Below, one piece after another: positions 45,548 to 53,655 of a DNA stretch of 64,000 nt. The notes beneath the pieces were generated by a model that made no database searches, was not told the origin of the DNA, and worked only from the letters and a program-made list of their open reading frames with translations. The stretch's first letter is position 1, and each line of letters starts with the position of its first letter. This stretch comes from Salinibacter sp. 10B (GTDB lineage Bacteria; Bacteroidota; Rhodothermia; Rhodothermales; Salinibacteraceae): the NCBI RefSeq assembly GCF_002954405.1, contig NZ_MQWC01000004.1, forward strand, positions 4,010,613 through 4,074,612. Direction: 5' to 3'. The position numbers were made by a program, and so were the translations under genes.

Positions 45548-45695
45548 GGTGGCCCGGAAAGCCTAGGAAACAGCGGGATACTTTAACCCGACCATCGAGA
45601 AGAGGATCAGTCCGTTACGTCGAAGAAACAATGAGAATAGCGGACCGCAGGCTCAGGAATTGCGAAAAGGAAGCGCGTTCATCCGAGCGCAGCGG

Positions 45696-45974
45696 CTAGC
45701 AAATGGACCCGTCCTCCTCGATGTAGCAGGCGTCAGACTGGAATCGATTCCAGTCCCGCATCAATTTCTGCAATTTCTCGATGTGATCGTTCAGGGCCTC
45801 CGGGTCCGTCACGACCTGCTCGTCGTCCCGAAGGGCGGGAAGGGAGGGCACGTCGGCGGGCAGTGCCGCGTCGGGGGCAACCACCTCGGTTTCGTAGGCA
45901 ATCACCATCTCGTCGAGTGCCTCCTGAATCGCGTCGGCCGGGGCGGAATCGGGGCGACGGTAGAGCGTAATCAT
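45696..45974 (-). CDS. Glutaredoxin/GST N-terminal-fold protein without the active-site CxxC
   Basis: 92 residues. The N-terminus MITLYRRPDSAPADAIQEAL has the beta-loop-helix of glutaredoxin or GST-N domains, but RRPDSAPAD replaces the CPYC site. VPSLPALRDDEQVVTDPEAL fits the cis-Pro strand and the 'eS' region of GST-N. Two Cys occur only at the C-terminus (CYIEEDGSIC). Cytosolic; thiol chemistry by the usual site is unlikely. The epimerase gene follows 48 bases downstream on the same strand. Confidence 0.7.
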   Translation of the reverse strand: MITLYRRPDSAPADAIQEALDEMVIAYETEVVAPDAALPADVPSLPALRDDEQVVTDPEALNDHIEKLQKLMRDWNRFQSDACYIEEDGSIC

Positions 45975-46022
45975 AAGCAGGAGGGGGCAGGGGAAGGAGG
46001 GCGAGAAGGGGCGGGAAACGAA

Positions 46023-46964
46023 TTACATCCGCTGTGCCCAGTGCCAGTCCAGGGTCTTGCGGACGGCCGTCTCATACGGCGTTACATTTTGGCCAAAGGC
46101 ATCTTCAAACTTGCTCGTGTCCATCACGAAGGGGGCGTCAAACTGGTAGAGCACCTCGCGGGCTTCCCACACCTGCGCGTCGAACAGTCCGGCCAGGGTC
46201 AGTGCCCAGTAGCCGTAGGCCCGCATCGACGGATCGCGCCCGGCCTGATGGTACACCATCTCGATGAAGTGTCGTCCCGTGATGGGATCGTTGCTGGGCA
46301 GATGCCAGATCTCTCCCAAGGCCTTCTCATTCATGCCCAGAGTGACAAGGCCCCATGCGAAATCCGGAAGGTACGACAGAGTGTGAGGGGCATCGAGCGA
46401 GCCGAGCCAGGCCGCTGTCGAGTCGTCCAGGGCGGCCTCAAAGACAAGCTCACGGGTAGACGAATGTGCGTGCGGCCCGTAAAAGTCAGATGCCCGTCCA
46501 ATGGCGACCCGGGCCCGTCCCGTCTCATGCGCCTCCATGAACGTTTCTTCCATTTCAGCGCGGAGTGTCCCCTTCGGGCCCGTAGGCGTCCGGGGAGTGT
46601 CTTCCGTCATTGGCCCGTCCGTTGGGCCGTACATGTAGAGATTGTCCGCAACGATGAGGGGGGCGTCAGCGTAGGCGGCAGCAGCAATGCTATTTTCGGT
46701 GAGGACGGGCAAGAGGTCGGCCCACTGGGAGTACGGGACGTTCATGCAGTGGTAGATGGCCGCGGCGTCTTTGCAGGCGGCCCGGGCAGCGACGGCATCG
46801 GTACAATCTGCCGACACCACCTCAACGGCATCCGGAAGGCCGGGCGTTTCGCTTCGGCTGACGGCCCGGACCGGCTGGTTGCGGTCCACGAGTTCTTGAA
46901 CAACGGCGCGACCGGCGCCCCCGGTGGCCCCGAGGACGACGTGAGGAGAGGAATCGGCAGGCAT
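46023..46964 (-). CDS. NAD(P)-dependent epimerase/reductase (extended SDR)
   Basis: 313 residues. Rossmann motif HVVLGATGGAGRAVVQEL at the N-terminus (GATGGAGR rather than GxxGxxG), AIYHCMNVPYSQW in the NAD pocket, and DNLYMYGPTDGPMTEDTP where Tyr but not the YxxxK Lys is evident. RASDFYGPHAH resembles the substrate region of NAD-dependent epimerases. The substrate is unknown. A longer in-frame N-terminus overlaps the kinase gene and is not protein-like; ATG 46964 is the start, 8 bases after the kinase-like gene's stop, suggesting one operon. Confidence 0.85.
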   Translation of the reverse strand: MPADSSPHVVLGATGGAGRAVVQELVDRNQPVRAVSRSETPGLPDAVEVVSADCTDAVAARAACKDAAAIYHCMNVPYSQWADLLPVLTENSIAAAAYADAPLIVADNLYMYGPTDGPMTEDTPRTPTGPKGTLRAEMEETFMEAHETGRARVAIGRASDFYGPHAHSSTRELVFEAALDDSTAAWLGSLDAPHTLSYLPDFAWGLVTLGMNEKALGEIWHLPSNDPITGRHFIEMVYHQAGRDPSMRAYGYWALTLAGLFDAQVWEAREVLYQFDAPFVMDTSKFEDAFGQNVTPYETAVRKTLDWHWAQRM

Positions 46965-46972
46965 GGTGAAGG

Positions 46973-48082
46973 CTAGTCGGATGGGGCGGAGGGAGTAGTG
47001 CGGGAGGCGGGGGCGCCCGTGGGGGAAGAGGCTGTGGCGGAATCCGTAATGGGGGCACACCAGAGCACCCCCTGGGGCAGGAGCGACAGTTCGGCCTTGT
47101 TGCCGAAGTGACTCCGGAGGCGAGCGTAGAGGTCGGCAATGCCAGAGCCGCGGCGGAGCACAGTGTCGGGGTCTGTGGTGTCGAAGCCGGGACCGGTGTC
47201 AAGTACGGCGAGGCAGAGCCGATCGTCGTCGTGCCGACCCGTGATCGTGATGGTGCAGGGCTCGTTGAGCTTTCCGGCGCCGTGCTCGACGGCATTCTCC
47301 AGAAGCGGAATCAGTGTAAGCCGGGGCACCGGGACTGAGAGCAACGAGTCGGGCACGTCGAAGCCGACCTCCAGGTCATCACCGGACTGCATTTGTACAA
47401 GCTCAACGTACCAGAGCGCGGCTTCAATCTCGTCGGACAGGGGCACCAACTCGTCCCCAGCGGCTTGTCGACGATAGGTGAGCAGGGACTGTAGTTGATG
47501 GAGAAGGGGCCGGGCCGCCTCTGGCTTCTGGTCCAGAAGGGTCTGTGCCAGGTCCAGAGTCTCGAAGAGAACCGGGGGGCAGCACTGGGTCCGCAGGCGA
47601 CGCATTCGGGCCTCCCAGCCTTCCGCATGGTCCTGTCGGTCGCGTCGGTAGTAGGCTTGTAATGCCTGGACCCCCGTACTCCCCCCCACGATAAGAGCCG
47701 CACCCGTCCCAATTCCAAGCAACAGGATCCAGGAGGTCGGGAAGGCCGTGCCGAGAAGGGCCTTAAGACCGGCGGTCAAGCCCAGGAAGATGAGCAGGGT
47801 CCCCCCGGCGGGGGCAAGGGCGTGAAGGACGATGTCTCCCTCCGACTGCACGGGCACGAAGGCCTCCATTACGATCTGTATGATGCGGGTGGTGGCATCA
47901 ATAACAGCCACGTACAGGACCCCCACCAGCACGCTGTTGCCGAGGACGACGGGGGACCAGGAGCTGAATTCAAACCCCCCAGGTCCGCTCACATACACGG
48001 CGAGTCCAGCGACGGCACCGATGAGGAACACGAACCCGGCTCGGCGCAGGCCGTCGGCGATGGAAGACACCAGGGTGGACAT
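46973..48082 (-). CDS. LytS-type sensor histidine kinase-like protein, phospho-acceptor site degenerate
   Basis: 369 residues. Four TM helices in the first ~135 residues (GFVFLIGAVAGLAVYV, VVLGNSVLVGVLYVAVI, GGTLLIFLGLTAGL, WILLLGIGTGAALIVG). The His_kinase region reads RTQCCPPVLFETLDLAQ (about 164-180) where LytS kinases have AQxxPHFLFNxLN; the His is replaced by Pro170 and a Cys pair is present. The GHKL ATPase is intact: N-box ENAVEHG (262-268), GPGFD (297-301) and RGSGIADLYARL. No response regulator adjoins. Autophosphorylation at the usual site looks impossible; it may be a pseudokinase or use another residue. Confidence 0.82.
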   Translation of the reverse strand: MSTLVSSIADGLRRAGFVFLIGAVAGLAVYVSGPGGFEFSSWSPVVLGNSVLVGVLYVAVIDATTRIIQIVMEAFVPVQSEGDIVLHALAPAGGTLLIFLGLTAGLKALLGTAFPTSWILLLGIGTGAALIVGGSTGVQALQAYYRRDRQDHAEGWEARMRRLRTQCCPPVLFETLDLAQTLLDQKPEAARPLLHQLQSLLTYRRQAAGDELVPLSDEIEAALWYVELVQMQSGDDLEVGFDVPDSLLSVPVPRLTLIPLLENAVEHGAGKLNEPCTITITGRHDDDRLCLAVLDTGPGFDTTDPDTVLRRGSGIADLYARLRSHFGNKAELSLLPQGVLWCAPITDSATASSPTGAPASRTTPSAPSD

Positions 48083-48095
48083 GCTGAGGGAAGGG

Positions 48096-48146
48096 GTGAT
48101 GCGTGAGGGAGGACGGATTCACTGTCAATCACGTATCACGCATCAC
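48096..48146. repeat. Intergenic hairpin (GTGATGCGTGA-type family)
   Basis: Perfect 11-base arms, gtgatgcgtga (48096-48106) and tcacgcatcac (48136-48146), with a 29-base loop, fill the 85-base gap between the kinase-like gene and the membrane protein gene. Related arms occur at 56577-56632. No T-run is present. Confidence 0.6.
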
Positions 48147-48167
48147 GTTCCAGGGCGTCTTGTCCCT

Positions 48168-49034
48168 TCAGTTGGAGATGTCGGCGAGCTTGGCGTGGAG
48201 GTCCCACAGCCCCAGCGCCCCGAGAAGGGCCAGGTCCACGAAGAGGAGGGGAGCAAAGACCGGCGCCCCGAAGCGCAGAGCATCCCAGAGTCCCCTTTCC
48301 AGCGCCCCCTCATGGAAGAGCGGAGCCACGTGCAGACCGAATCCGAGCAGCCCGGTTGCCCCCTGAAGGAGCAGCACACCGTACCCAACGAGAATCACGA
48401 GCCGGGTGGGCGGCCGGAGGATAATTGCCCCGAAGAGGCCGACCGCCAGCGCGCTCACCACAACTGGAATCCACTCTGTCCAGTAGAAAAAGGCGTTCTG
48501 CGCATGATCGATGAGAGAGAGGGCAAAATTCCCAATGAAGCCGCCCAGGGCAAGGAAGGAGACCCACTGCCCCCATACCGGAGAGTCCGGGTCTTCCATT
48601 CGGTTGAGGAGGAGCAGGCAGCCGAGCCCGGCAAATGCGAGCGGGGCCACGAATGGAGCAGAGTAGACGAGGCTTTTGAGGGTGACGGATTCGAAAAACC
48701 AGCCCTCAAGGTGCCACACAAGTCCGGCCAGCCCCACCAGAATGGACGCCCATCCGACGGCGAGGCCAATCCAGCGGGCCTGCCCCGTTCGGCGCTGATA
48801 TTCCTGCCAGATCGCGAAGCCGAGCACGGCCGTCCCGCCGATGGAGAAGTACACCGGGATCCATTCGGCCCAGTGGGCAAAGTCGTTGAAGGAATGCGCT
48901 AAGTAGACATCCAGAATCAGGAAGAACAGGTTTGAGAGCACGAACACCTCCAGCAGAAACGGACGGCTGAGAGACAACTCCGCCCATTTTTGGAGGAGAG
49001 GCGTGTCGGTCGTCGTCTCAGTCGCTTGGGTCAT
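48168..49034 (-). CDS. Polytopic membrane protein of two similar four-helix halves, coupled to the octaheme cytochrome
   Basis: 288 residues, about eight TM helices; family not recognised. Two segments repeat a motif: FNDFAHWAEWIPVYFSIGG near residue 55 and AQNAFFYWTEWIPVVVSALA near 190, indicating an internal duplication. Conserved-looking His residues lie at helix ends (VYLAHSF, FAHW, WHLEGW, LIDHAQN, FGLHVAPLFHEG), which could ligate b-haems or bind quinone, though this is inference. Its start overlaps the end of the octaheme cytochrome gene by 17 bases, implying translational coupling and a shared complex. Start ATG 49034. Confidence 0.75.
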   Translation of the reverse strand: MTQATETTTDTPLLQKWAELSLSRPFLLEVFVLSNLFFLILDVYLAHSFNDFAHWAEWIPVYFSIGGTAVLGFAIWQEYQRRTGQARWIGLAVGWASILVGLAGLVWHLEGWFFESVTLKSLVYSAPFVAPLAFAGLGCLLLLNRMEDPDSPVWGQWVSFLALGGFIGNFALSLIDHAQNAFFYWTEWIPVVVSALAVGLFGAIILRPPTRLVILVGYGVLLLQGATGLLGFGLHVAPLFHEGALERGLWDALRFGAPVFAPLLFVDLALLGALGLWDLHAKLADISN

Positions 49035-50262
49035 GGGAGCGGAGCTCCTTAGCCTTTTCTTTAAGGTGTACGAAGCGGGCCAGCAGTTCATAGTTTCCAT
49101 GCCACTGCACATAGTCGGGTCCTCCCATGAAGGCCCCGTGCTTTGCCGTGCGGCCGTAATAGTGCCAGTAGTCAAAGATCTCAAACTCTAGCGGTTCGTC
49201 GAACGGCGTCGGCGTGAGGTGCCCTTCGGCCCGCAGGGAGTCGACGATGTTCATGTAGTTGTTGACCTTTTCGTTGGTGGCCCGCACGACACTCTCGGCG
49301 TCGTCATAGTACTCGTTGGTGTGTTCGGCGGTATGGCAGTTGTTGCAGGCCCGCTTCATGGCGGCCTGGTTGGCAGCGTAGTTTGGCCGTTTTTCCGAGA
49401 CGGGAGCGAACAGGTACCAGGAAAGTCGCTTGCTCACATTGTGGGTGACCGCGAGGCCGCCTTGCCCGCTCATGTGGCAGGTGGCGCAGGTGGGGGAGGG
49501 CATGTCACGTACTGTCAACTCTTCCGGCTCGGCGTCCATGTTGTACTCATCCCCATTCGTCTCGAAGAGCACGCCGTGCTTCGACTCCTCGAAGATCTCG
49601 ATCTGAGCGTGATCGGGACCCATGTGGCATTGGCCGCACGTACGGGGTTCGCGGGCGAGCTCCACGGAGGCTTCGTGGCGGCCGTGACACTGCGTGCAAG
49701 ACCCGATGGACCCATCCGGGTTCGGCTTGCCGATGTCGTGACAGCCCTGGCATCCCACCTCCCGAGCCGCCTCTCCCTCCAGTTGGGCCAATCGATTGGC
49801 CGGGCGGGCCACCGCCCCCTCGTGATACTGCTCCGCAAACGCAATTTGCTCCTGCGTGAAATCCGTTGAGCCCTGTACTGCGGCCCAGGCGGGGGCGGCA
49901 TGCCGACTGCGCAGGAATTGTCGATTTTCCTCGGCATGGCACTGACTGCAGTTTTTCGCCGTGAGCGATGTGGCCAGTGTAAACCCCCTATGCTCAAAAG
50001 ACTCTTGTCCGTCTTGCGGCTGGTGACAGTCGAGACAATTCGTCCCTTCTTGAACGTGCTCGCTGCGCTCATATTCTTCTACGATGGCGGGCGTCTCACG
50101 GCGATGGCACGAAGCGCACTTCCCCGTCGCCTTCACGAGTTCCGCGCTCGGCTGCTCGGTCGCCACATGGGGGCGCTGGGCCTGGAGAAAGAACGCTCCA
50201 ACGACGAGGGCCCCGGCAATGGTGAGTGCAATGAATACGGACTTAAAGGAGTCCAACTCCAT
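49018..50262 (-). CDS. Membrane-anchored octaheme cytochrome c, hydroxylamine oxidoreductase (HAO) family
   Basis: 414 residues. One N-terminal TM anchor (SVFIALTIAGALVVGAFFLQ) precedes eight CxxCH sites starting at residues 49, 76, 105, 171, 189, 209, 259 and 306, the count and spacing of HAO-type octaheme proteins. The C-terminal FDYWHYYGRTAKHGAFMGG and PDYVQWHGNYELL are HAO-like, with Tyr391 near where the P460 cross-linking Tyr is expected. Possible reactions are hydroxylamine oxidation or reductive N-oxide chemistry. ATG 50262 was chosen over a GTG 8 codons upstream. A good promoter lies 66 bases before it. Confidence 0.88.
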   Translation of the reverse strand: MELDSFKSVFIALTIAGALVVGAFFLQAQRPHVATEQPSAELVKATGKCASCHRRETPAIVEEYERSEHVQEGTNCLDCHQPQDGQESFEHRGFTLATSLTAKNCSQCHAEENRQFLRSRHAAPAWAAVQGSTDFTQEQIAFAEQYHEGAVARPANRLAQLEGEAAREVGCQGCHDIGKPNPDGSIGSCTQCHGRHEASVELAREPRTCGQCHMGPDHAQIEIFEESKHGVLFETNGDEYNMDAEPEELTVRDMPSPTCATCHMSGQGGLAVTHNVSKRLSWYLFAPVSEKRPNYAANQAAMKRACNNCHTAEHTNEYYDDAESVVRATNEKVNNYMNIVDSLRAEGHLTPTPFDEPLEFEIFDYWHYYGRTAKHGAFMGGPDYVQWHGNYELLARFVHLKEKAKELRSHDPSD

Positions 50263-50327
50263 GGTAATTGTGGCGCGGGGACCCACGCTTGGTTTATGGA
50301 AGTGTAGGTCGCGTGAAGTGAAAGGGT

Positions 50328-50356
50328 ATTGTAAGGAAGCAGAGGTGGGAATGCAA
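50328..50356 (-). promoter_or_regulatory. Sigma70-like promoter of the octaheme cytochrome operon (TTGCAT-17-TACAAT)
   Basis: On the minus strand TTGCAT (50356-50351) and TACAAT (50333-50328) are separated by 17 bases. The start codon is at 50262. No FNR- or NsrR-like dyad was recognised around it. Confidence 0.55.
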
Positions 50357-50631
50357 CGAAGGTGATAATTTTCGAAGATCCAGGAAGCGAGGAGGACTTA
50401 GTAGATTTTAGGGGCACGATTTGCGCAACTGGGGGAGCGATCAATAATAAAATGCTCTGCTACGACTACGGAGCGGCCGGAGAACAGGAGGCTGCCGACG
50501 CCTCTGGAGTCTGGAGAAGTGGTCGCTATGGTCGTCCTTCGGGAAGACTGACGGCGAAATTCTCAGGGCCGGTGCGCGTGTTGGTAGGACCTCCCCCTTT
50601 CGGCGTTTTTATCTGAACTCATTTCCTTGCA
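50357..50631. other. Divergent gap between octaheme cytochrome and carotene dioxygenase genes
   Basis: The plus strand carries a weaker promoter-like pair, TTGCGC at 50421-50426 and TAATAA at 50445-50450 (18-base spacer), about 180 bases before the dioxygenase ATG. An 84-codon GTG frame from 50362 exists but does not look like a protein. Nothing else recognised. Confidence 0.35.
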
Positions 50632-51597
50632 ATGCCTGTGGCCGACTCTCCCACGCTTCGTTCGTCACGCATCTACATCCCGGTCGTTGGCCTCACGGCG
50701 CTCACGGTTGTTGTCGGACTTTGGAATGGATCCGTTCTCAATACGGCTGCCATCGGGATTCTCCTCATTGCCGTCGTTCTTACTGGCATGCCGCACGGAG
50801 CCATCGACCATCTTGTGGCAACCGAACTCTATTCCCTCCGTGCCACCTGGAGGGACCAGGCCAAGTTCTACGGCGGCTACCTTGCCCTCATGGCGCTCTA
50901 CGGGGCGTTCTGGGCAGTAGCGCCTGTCGGGTCGCTGGTCGTGTTTCTCGGAATGACAATGTACCACTTTGGACAGGCCGATCTGGCCTACTGGGACTTG
51001 TCTCCGCTTGGGGCTCGACTCGTGTACGTGTCTCGGGGCTTGTTTTTGATCGGGCTTCCCATTGCCGCATTTCCGATGCAGGTAGATCCGATCTTTGACG
51101 CGATCGCGGGCGTGCAGCCGTCGACGTGGCCCCTATTGTCGTCGCATCCGACGGCTGTGTGTGTGGCCCTGGTCCTTCAGCATGGAGTCGTGCTGGGGAT
51201 TGCCTCTCTGGGCGCGAACGTTGCTGCATGGAAGCAGGGCCGAGAAGCCCTCAATGTGATGGTCCTCGGGGCTCTGTTCGGATTCGTGCATCCACTGGCA
51301 GCCTTTGCAGTGTACTTCGGGCTTTGGCACTCCTTCGGACACATTTTGGAGCTTCTCCGGTTCTTTCGTCGTCAGGACAGTACGCCGGCCACACTCACGG
51401 CGTTTTATGGGAAGGCTGCTCTGTTTACTCTTCTTCCGTTCGTAGGGCTTGGGGGATTATACTGGGCGACGCAGGCGTTCGGCTCCACGGACCAGATGAT
51501 TGCGCTCCTCTTCATCATTATTGCTGTAATGACGCTGCCCCACATGATCATTGTGGAGCGGCTGTATCGAGAGCGGGAGGAGCGACGAGTTGCATAA
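50632..51597 (+). CDS. blh: Brp/Blh-family beta-carotene 15,15'-dioxygenase
   Basis: Integral membrane enzyme cleaving beta-carotene to two retinal molecules, the chromophore of microbial rhodopsins. 321 residues, about eight TM helices. The family's iron-site His motifs are present: TGMPHGAIDHLVA near residue 52, TMYHFGQADLAYWD near 108, LWHSFGHILELLR near 240 and TLPHMIIVERLYRE near 305. No rhodopsin or carotenoid gene is adjacent, so the rhodopsin must lie elsewhere if present. Confidence 0.92.
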   Translation: MPVADSPTLRSSRIYIPVVGLTALTVVVGLWNGSVLNTAAIGILLIAVVLTGMPHGAIDHLVATELYSLRATWRDQAKFYGGYLALMALYGAFWAVAPVGSLVVFLGMTMYHFGQADLAYWDLSPLGARLVYVSRGLFLIGLPIAAFPMQVDPIFDAIAGVQPSTWPLLSSHPTAVCVALVLQHGVVLGIASLGANVAAWKQGREALNVMVLGALFGFVHPLAAFAVYFGLWHSFGHILELLRFFRRQDSTPATLTAFYGKAALFTLLPFVGLGGLYWATQAFGSTDQMIALLFIIIAVMTLPHMIIVERLYREREERRVA

Positions 51598-51636
51598 AAA
51601 ATCCCCGCTCCACCGCACGAGGCGATGAAGCGGGGA
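51596..51636 (-). terminator. Rho-independent terminator of the fasciclin gene
   Basis: On the minus strand agcgggga-type arms (51636-51629 and 51609-51602, tccccgct/agcgggga) form an 8-bp stem, followed by tttttta. It lies 31 bases beyond the fasciclin stop and overlaps the last codons of the dioxygenase gene, so the converging units are insulated. Confidence 0.7.
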
Positions 51637-51667
51637 GAGCGTTCAGGAGAGAGGTCCTCCTTTCTCC

Positions 51668-52198
51668 TTATTTGTCCGACGTTTGCATCTCCTTCGGCGG
51701 CATGAGGACCGTATCAATGACGTGAATAACCCCATTCGAAGCGGCAATGTCGGTGGTCGTCACGGTGGCTTCGTTATCGCCACTGAGCGTGACCGTCCCG
51801 TCCATCGTCTGGATCCCGATCATGGATCCCTCCAGCGTTTCGGCTTCCGACAGTCCCGTGACGTCTTTGGCCATTACCTTTCCCGAAATGACGTGATACT
51901 TGAGGATGGCCTGAAGTTGAGACTTGTTCTCCGGTTTCAGTAGGTTCTCCAGGGTGCCGTCCGGCAGGGCCGCGAAGGCCTCATCGGTAGGGGCAAACAC
52001 TGTAAAGGGGCCTTCGCCCTTCAGGGCCGATACGAGATCGCCGGCCTTGAGGGCAGTGACCAAGGTCTCAAAGCTCCCGGCGTTCTGCGCCGTTTGCACA
52101 ATGTCAGCCGTCTGGGTCTTGTCCTGGGCCTGGGCGGGGAGGGCAACGATAGCGAGGGTAAGAGCAGCAGAGAGTAGGTGCGGCAGGAAGCGATACAT
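51668..52198 (-). CDS. Secreted fasciclin (FAS1) domain protein
   Basis: 176 residues. A signal peptide ([18 protein letters not shown]) is followed by one FAS1 domain: [56 protein letters not shown] and the C-terminal [19 protein letters not shown]1 domains mediate surface adhesion or matrix binding; single-domain exported forms are common in halophiles and Bacteroidota. The start ATG 52198 gives a normal signal peptide. A terminator follows. Confidence 0.93.
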   Translation of the reverse strand: MYRFLPHLLSAALTLAIVALPAQAQDKTQTADIVQTAQNAGSFETLVTALKAGDLVSALKGEGPFTVFAPTDEAFAALPDGTLENLLKPENKSQLQAILKYHVISGKVMAKDVTGLSEAETLEGSMIGIQTMDGTVTLSGDNEATVTTTDIAASNGVIHVIDTVLMPPKEMQTSDK

Positions 52199-52466
52199 GG
52201 ATAGGGCACGCGTTGGTTGTAGAAAGTAATGAATGCGTCCGTGCAACGCTCGGAGGCCCCATCTTATTCAGCAAAACAGTGAACCTGACCAGTCTGTCAC
52301 AATTTGACGAGAAGAAGTGCCCAAGGTGGAGGGGCAGGGGGGCTGTTGGAGTACCGGGAAGTTCGGGGCTGGTCCTACTCCAGAGGGGAAGTTCCCCCTT
52401 CTTCCTTGAGAATGAATTTCTACTCACGACTGAGGTCGTCCCTATTTCCACTGTCGTTGGTGCACA

Positions 52467-52976
52467 ATGCCCAAAATTCGAGATGGTCGCCCCTCGGATG
52501 CCGCTTCCATTGCCGCCATTTACAATGAGTCGATCGCGGCTCGGGACAGCACCATGCAAACGACACCGGTAGTGCCCGAAAGGGTGGCGGCCCGCATTCG
52601 AGGGCTCGGCCCCCGGGAGGCACTGCTCGTGATGGTGGCCTCCACGGGCGTTTTGGGATATGGCATGCTCAAGCAGTACAGTGATCGGAACGGGTACCGC
52701 TATACCGCCGAGACCTCCGTATATCTGCGTCGGGCCCGGACGGGAGAGGGATTGGGATCGAAGATTCAAGAGGCGCTCATCCGGCGGGCACGATCGGCAG
52801 ACTACCATCATCTGGTGGCCAAGCTGTGGGCCGACAACGAGCGGAGCCGGGCGCTCCACCGCAAGTTCGGGTACGAACTCGTGGGGATACAGCAAGAGGT
52901 TGGGTTCGTGGAGGGAGAGTGGCGCGATATTGCCATTTTGCAGAAGGTACTGGGGGAGGAGAGCGTTGGAGAATAG
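52467..52976 (+). CDS. GNAT N-acetyltransferase (phosphinothricin acetyltransferase-like)
   Basis: 169 residues, one GNAT domain. IRDGRPSDAASIAAIYNESI is typical of the PAT/YncA group; the acetyl-CoA loop is RARTGEGLGSKIQEALI (Q/RxxGxG/A form), followed by ADNERSRALHRKFGYELVG. The mid-segment TAETSVYL gives beta4. The acceptor is unknown; amino-acid or antibiotic acylation is typical of the group. ATG 52467; a 131-base spacer precedes slyD-like. Confidence 0.88.
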   Translation: MPKIRDGRPSDAASIAAIYNESIAARDSTMQTTPVVPERVAARIRGLGPREALLVMVASTGVLGYGMLKQYSDRNGYRYTAETSVYLRRARTGEGLGSKIQEALIRRARSADYHHLVAKLWADNERSRALHRKFGYELVGIQQEVGFVEGEWRDIAILQKVLGEESVGE

Positions 52977-53107
52977 TCGGGGGAATACAGAGACGAATCA
53001 AATCTTCGAAGGCACGGCCACACGGGGCGAACACTGTCTGCTAAGGTGCGTTATAGATTCTGAATTGTTCGAATCACCGCCTTTTTGTACCAAACCGACT
53101 TAACGTC

Positions 53108-53587
53108 GTGGCACAAGCGAAAGAAGGAGATGAGGTCCAAGTCCACTATACCGGCAAACTAGAGGACGGGACCGTATTTGACACCTCGGAAGACGGGGAG
53201 CCGCTCAGCTTCACCATTGGTGAGAATCGCGTGATCCCCGGGTTTGAGGAGGCCGTGACTGGCATGGAGCCGGGCGATTCGAAGACCACAGAGGTTGAGC
53301 CCGAGCAGGCCTACGGAGAGCACCGGGAAGACATGGTCATGGAAATGGAACGCGACCAGATTCCCGACGATGTCGATCCGGAGGTGGGCCAGCAGCTCCA
53401 GCTGCGCCTCGAAAACGGCCAGACGGTTCCGGTTCTCATCACGGCGCTCGGGGAAGAGACCGTGACGATCGACGCCAATCATCCTCTTGCCGGGCGCAAG
53501 CTTCTCTTCGAGATTGAACTCGTGGACGTTGGAGAGGGCGCAGGCGGTGGGGCCGACGACGAGGGTGGCAACATTGTGACCCCGTAG
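53108..53587 (+). CDS. FKBP-type peptidyl-prolyl isomerase, SlyD-like
   Basis: 159 residues, cytosolic. FKBP core starts QVHYTGKLEDGTVFDTSEDG and continues FTIGENRVIPGFEEAVTGME; the inserted-flap (IF) chaperone domain lies about 70-120 (MEMERDQIPDDVDPEVGQQL), then NHPLAGRKLLFEIELVDV. It has no His-rich nickel tail; the C-terminus is Gly/Asp-rich. The start is GTG at 53108, the only sensible one. A terminator follows at 53622-53655. Confidence 0.93.
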   Translation: MAQAKEGDEVQVHYTGKLEDGTVFDTSEDGEPLSFTIGENRVIPGFEEAVTGMEPGDSKTTEVEPEQAYGEHREDMVMEMERDQIPDDVDPEVGQQLQLRLENGQTVPVLITALGEETVTIDANHPLAGRKLLFEIELVDVGEGAGGGADDEGGNIVTP

Positions 53588-53621
53588 TCCTCGAGCGTCC
53601 ATTCCGGATGCAGACTTCCCT

Positions 53622-53655
53622 GCCCCTGCATGGCTTTGCCGTGTAGGGGCTTTTT
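53622..53655 (+). terminator. Rho-independent terminator after the SlyD-like gene
   Basis: gcccctgcatgg and ccgtgtaggggc form an ~11-bp stem with two G-U pairs around a ctttg loop, directly followed by ttttt. It lies 35 bases beyond the stop codon. Confidence 0.8.

Noticed and set aside
50362-50616. An 84-codon GTG-initiated frame before the carotene dioxygenase gene
   Set aside because: Overlaps promoter-like sequences of both neighbours and lacks protein-like composition.
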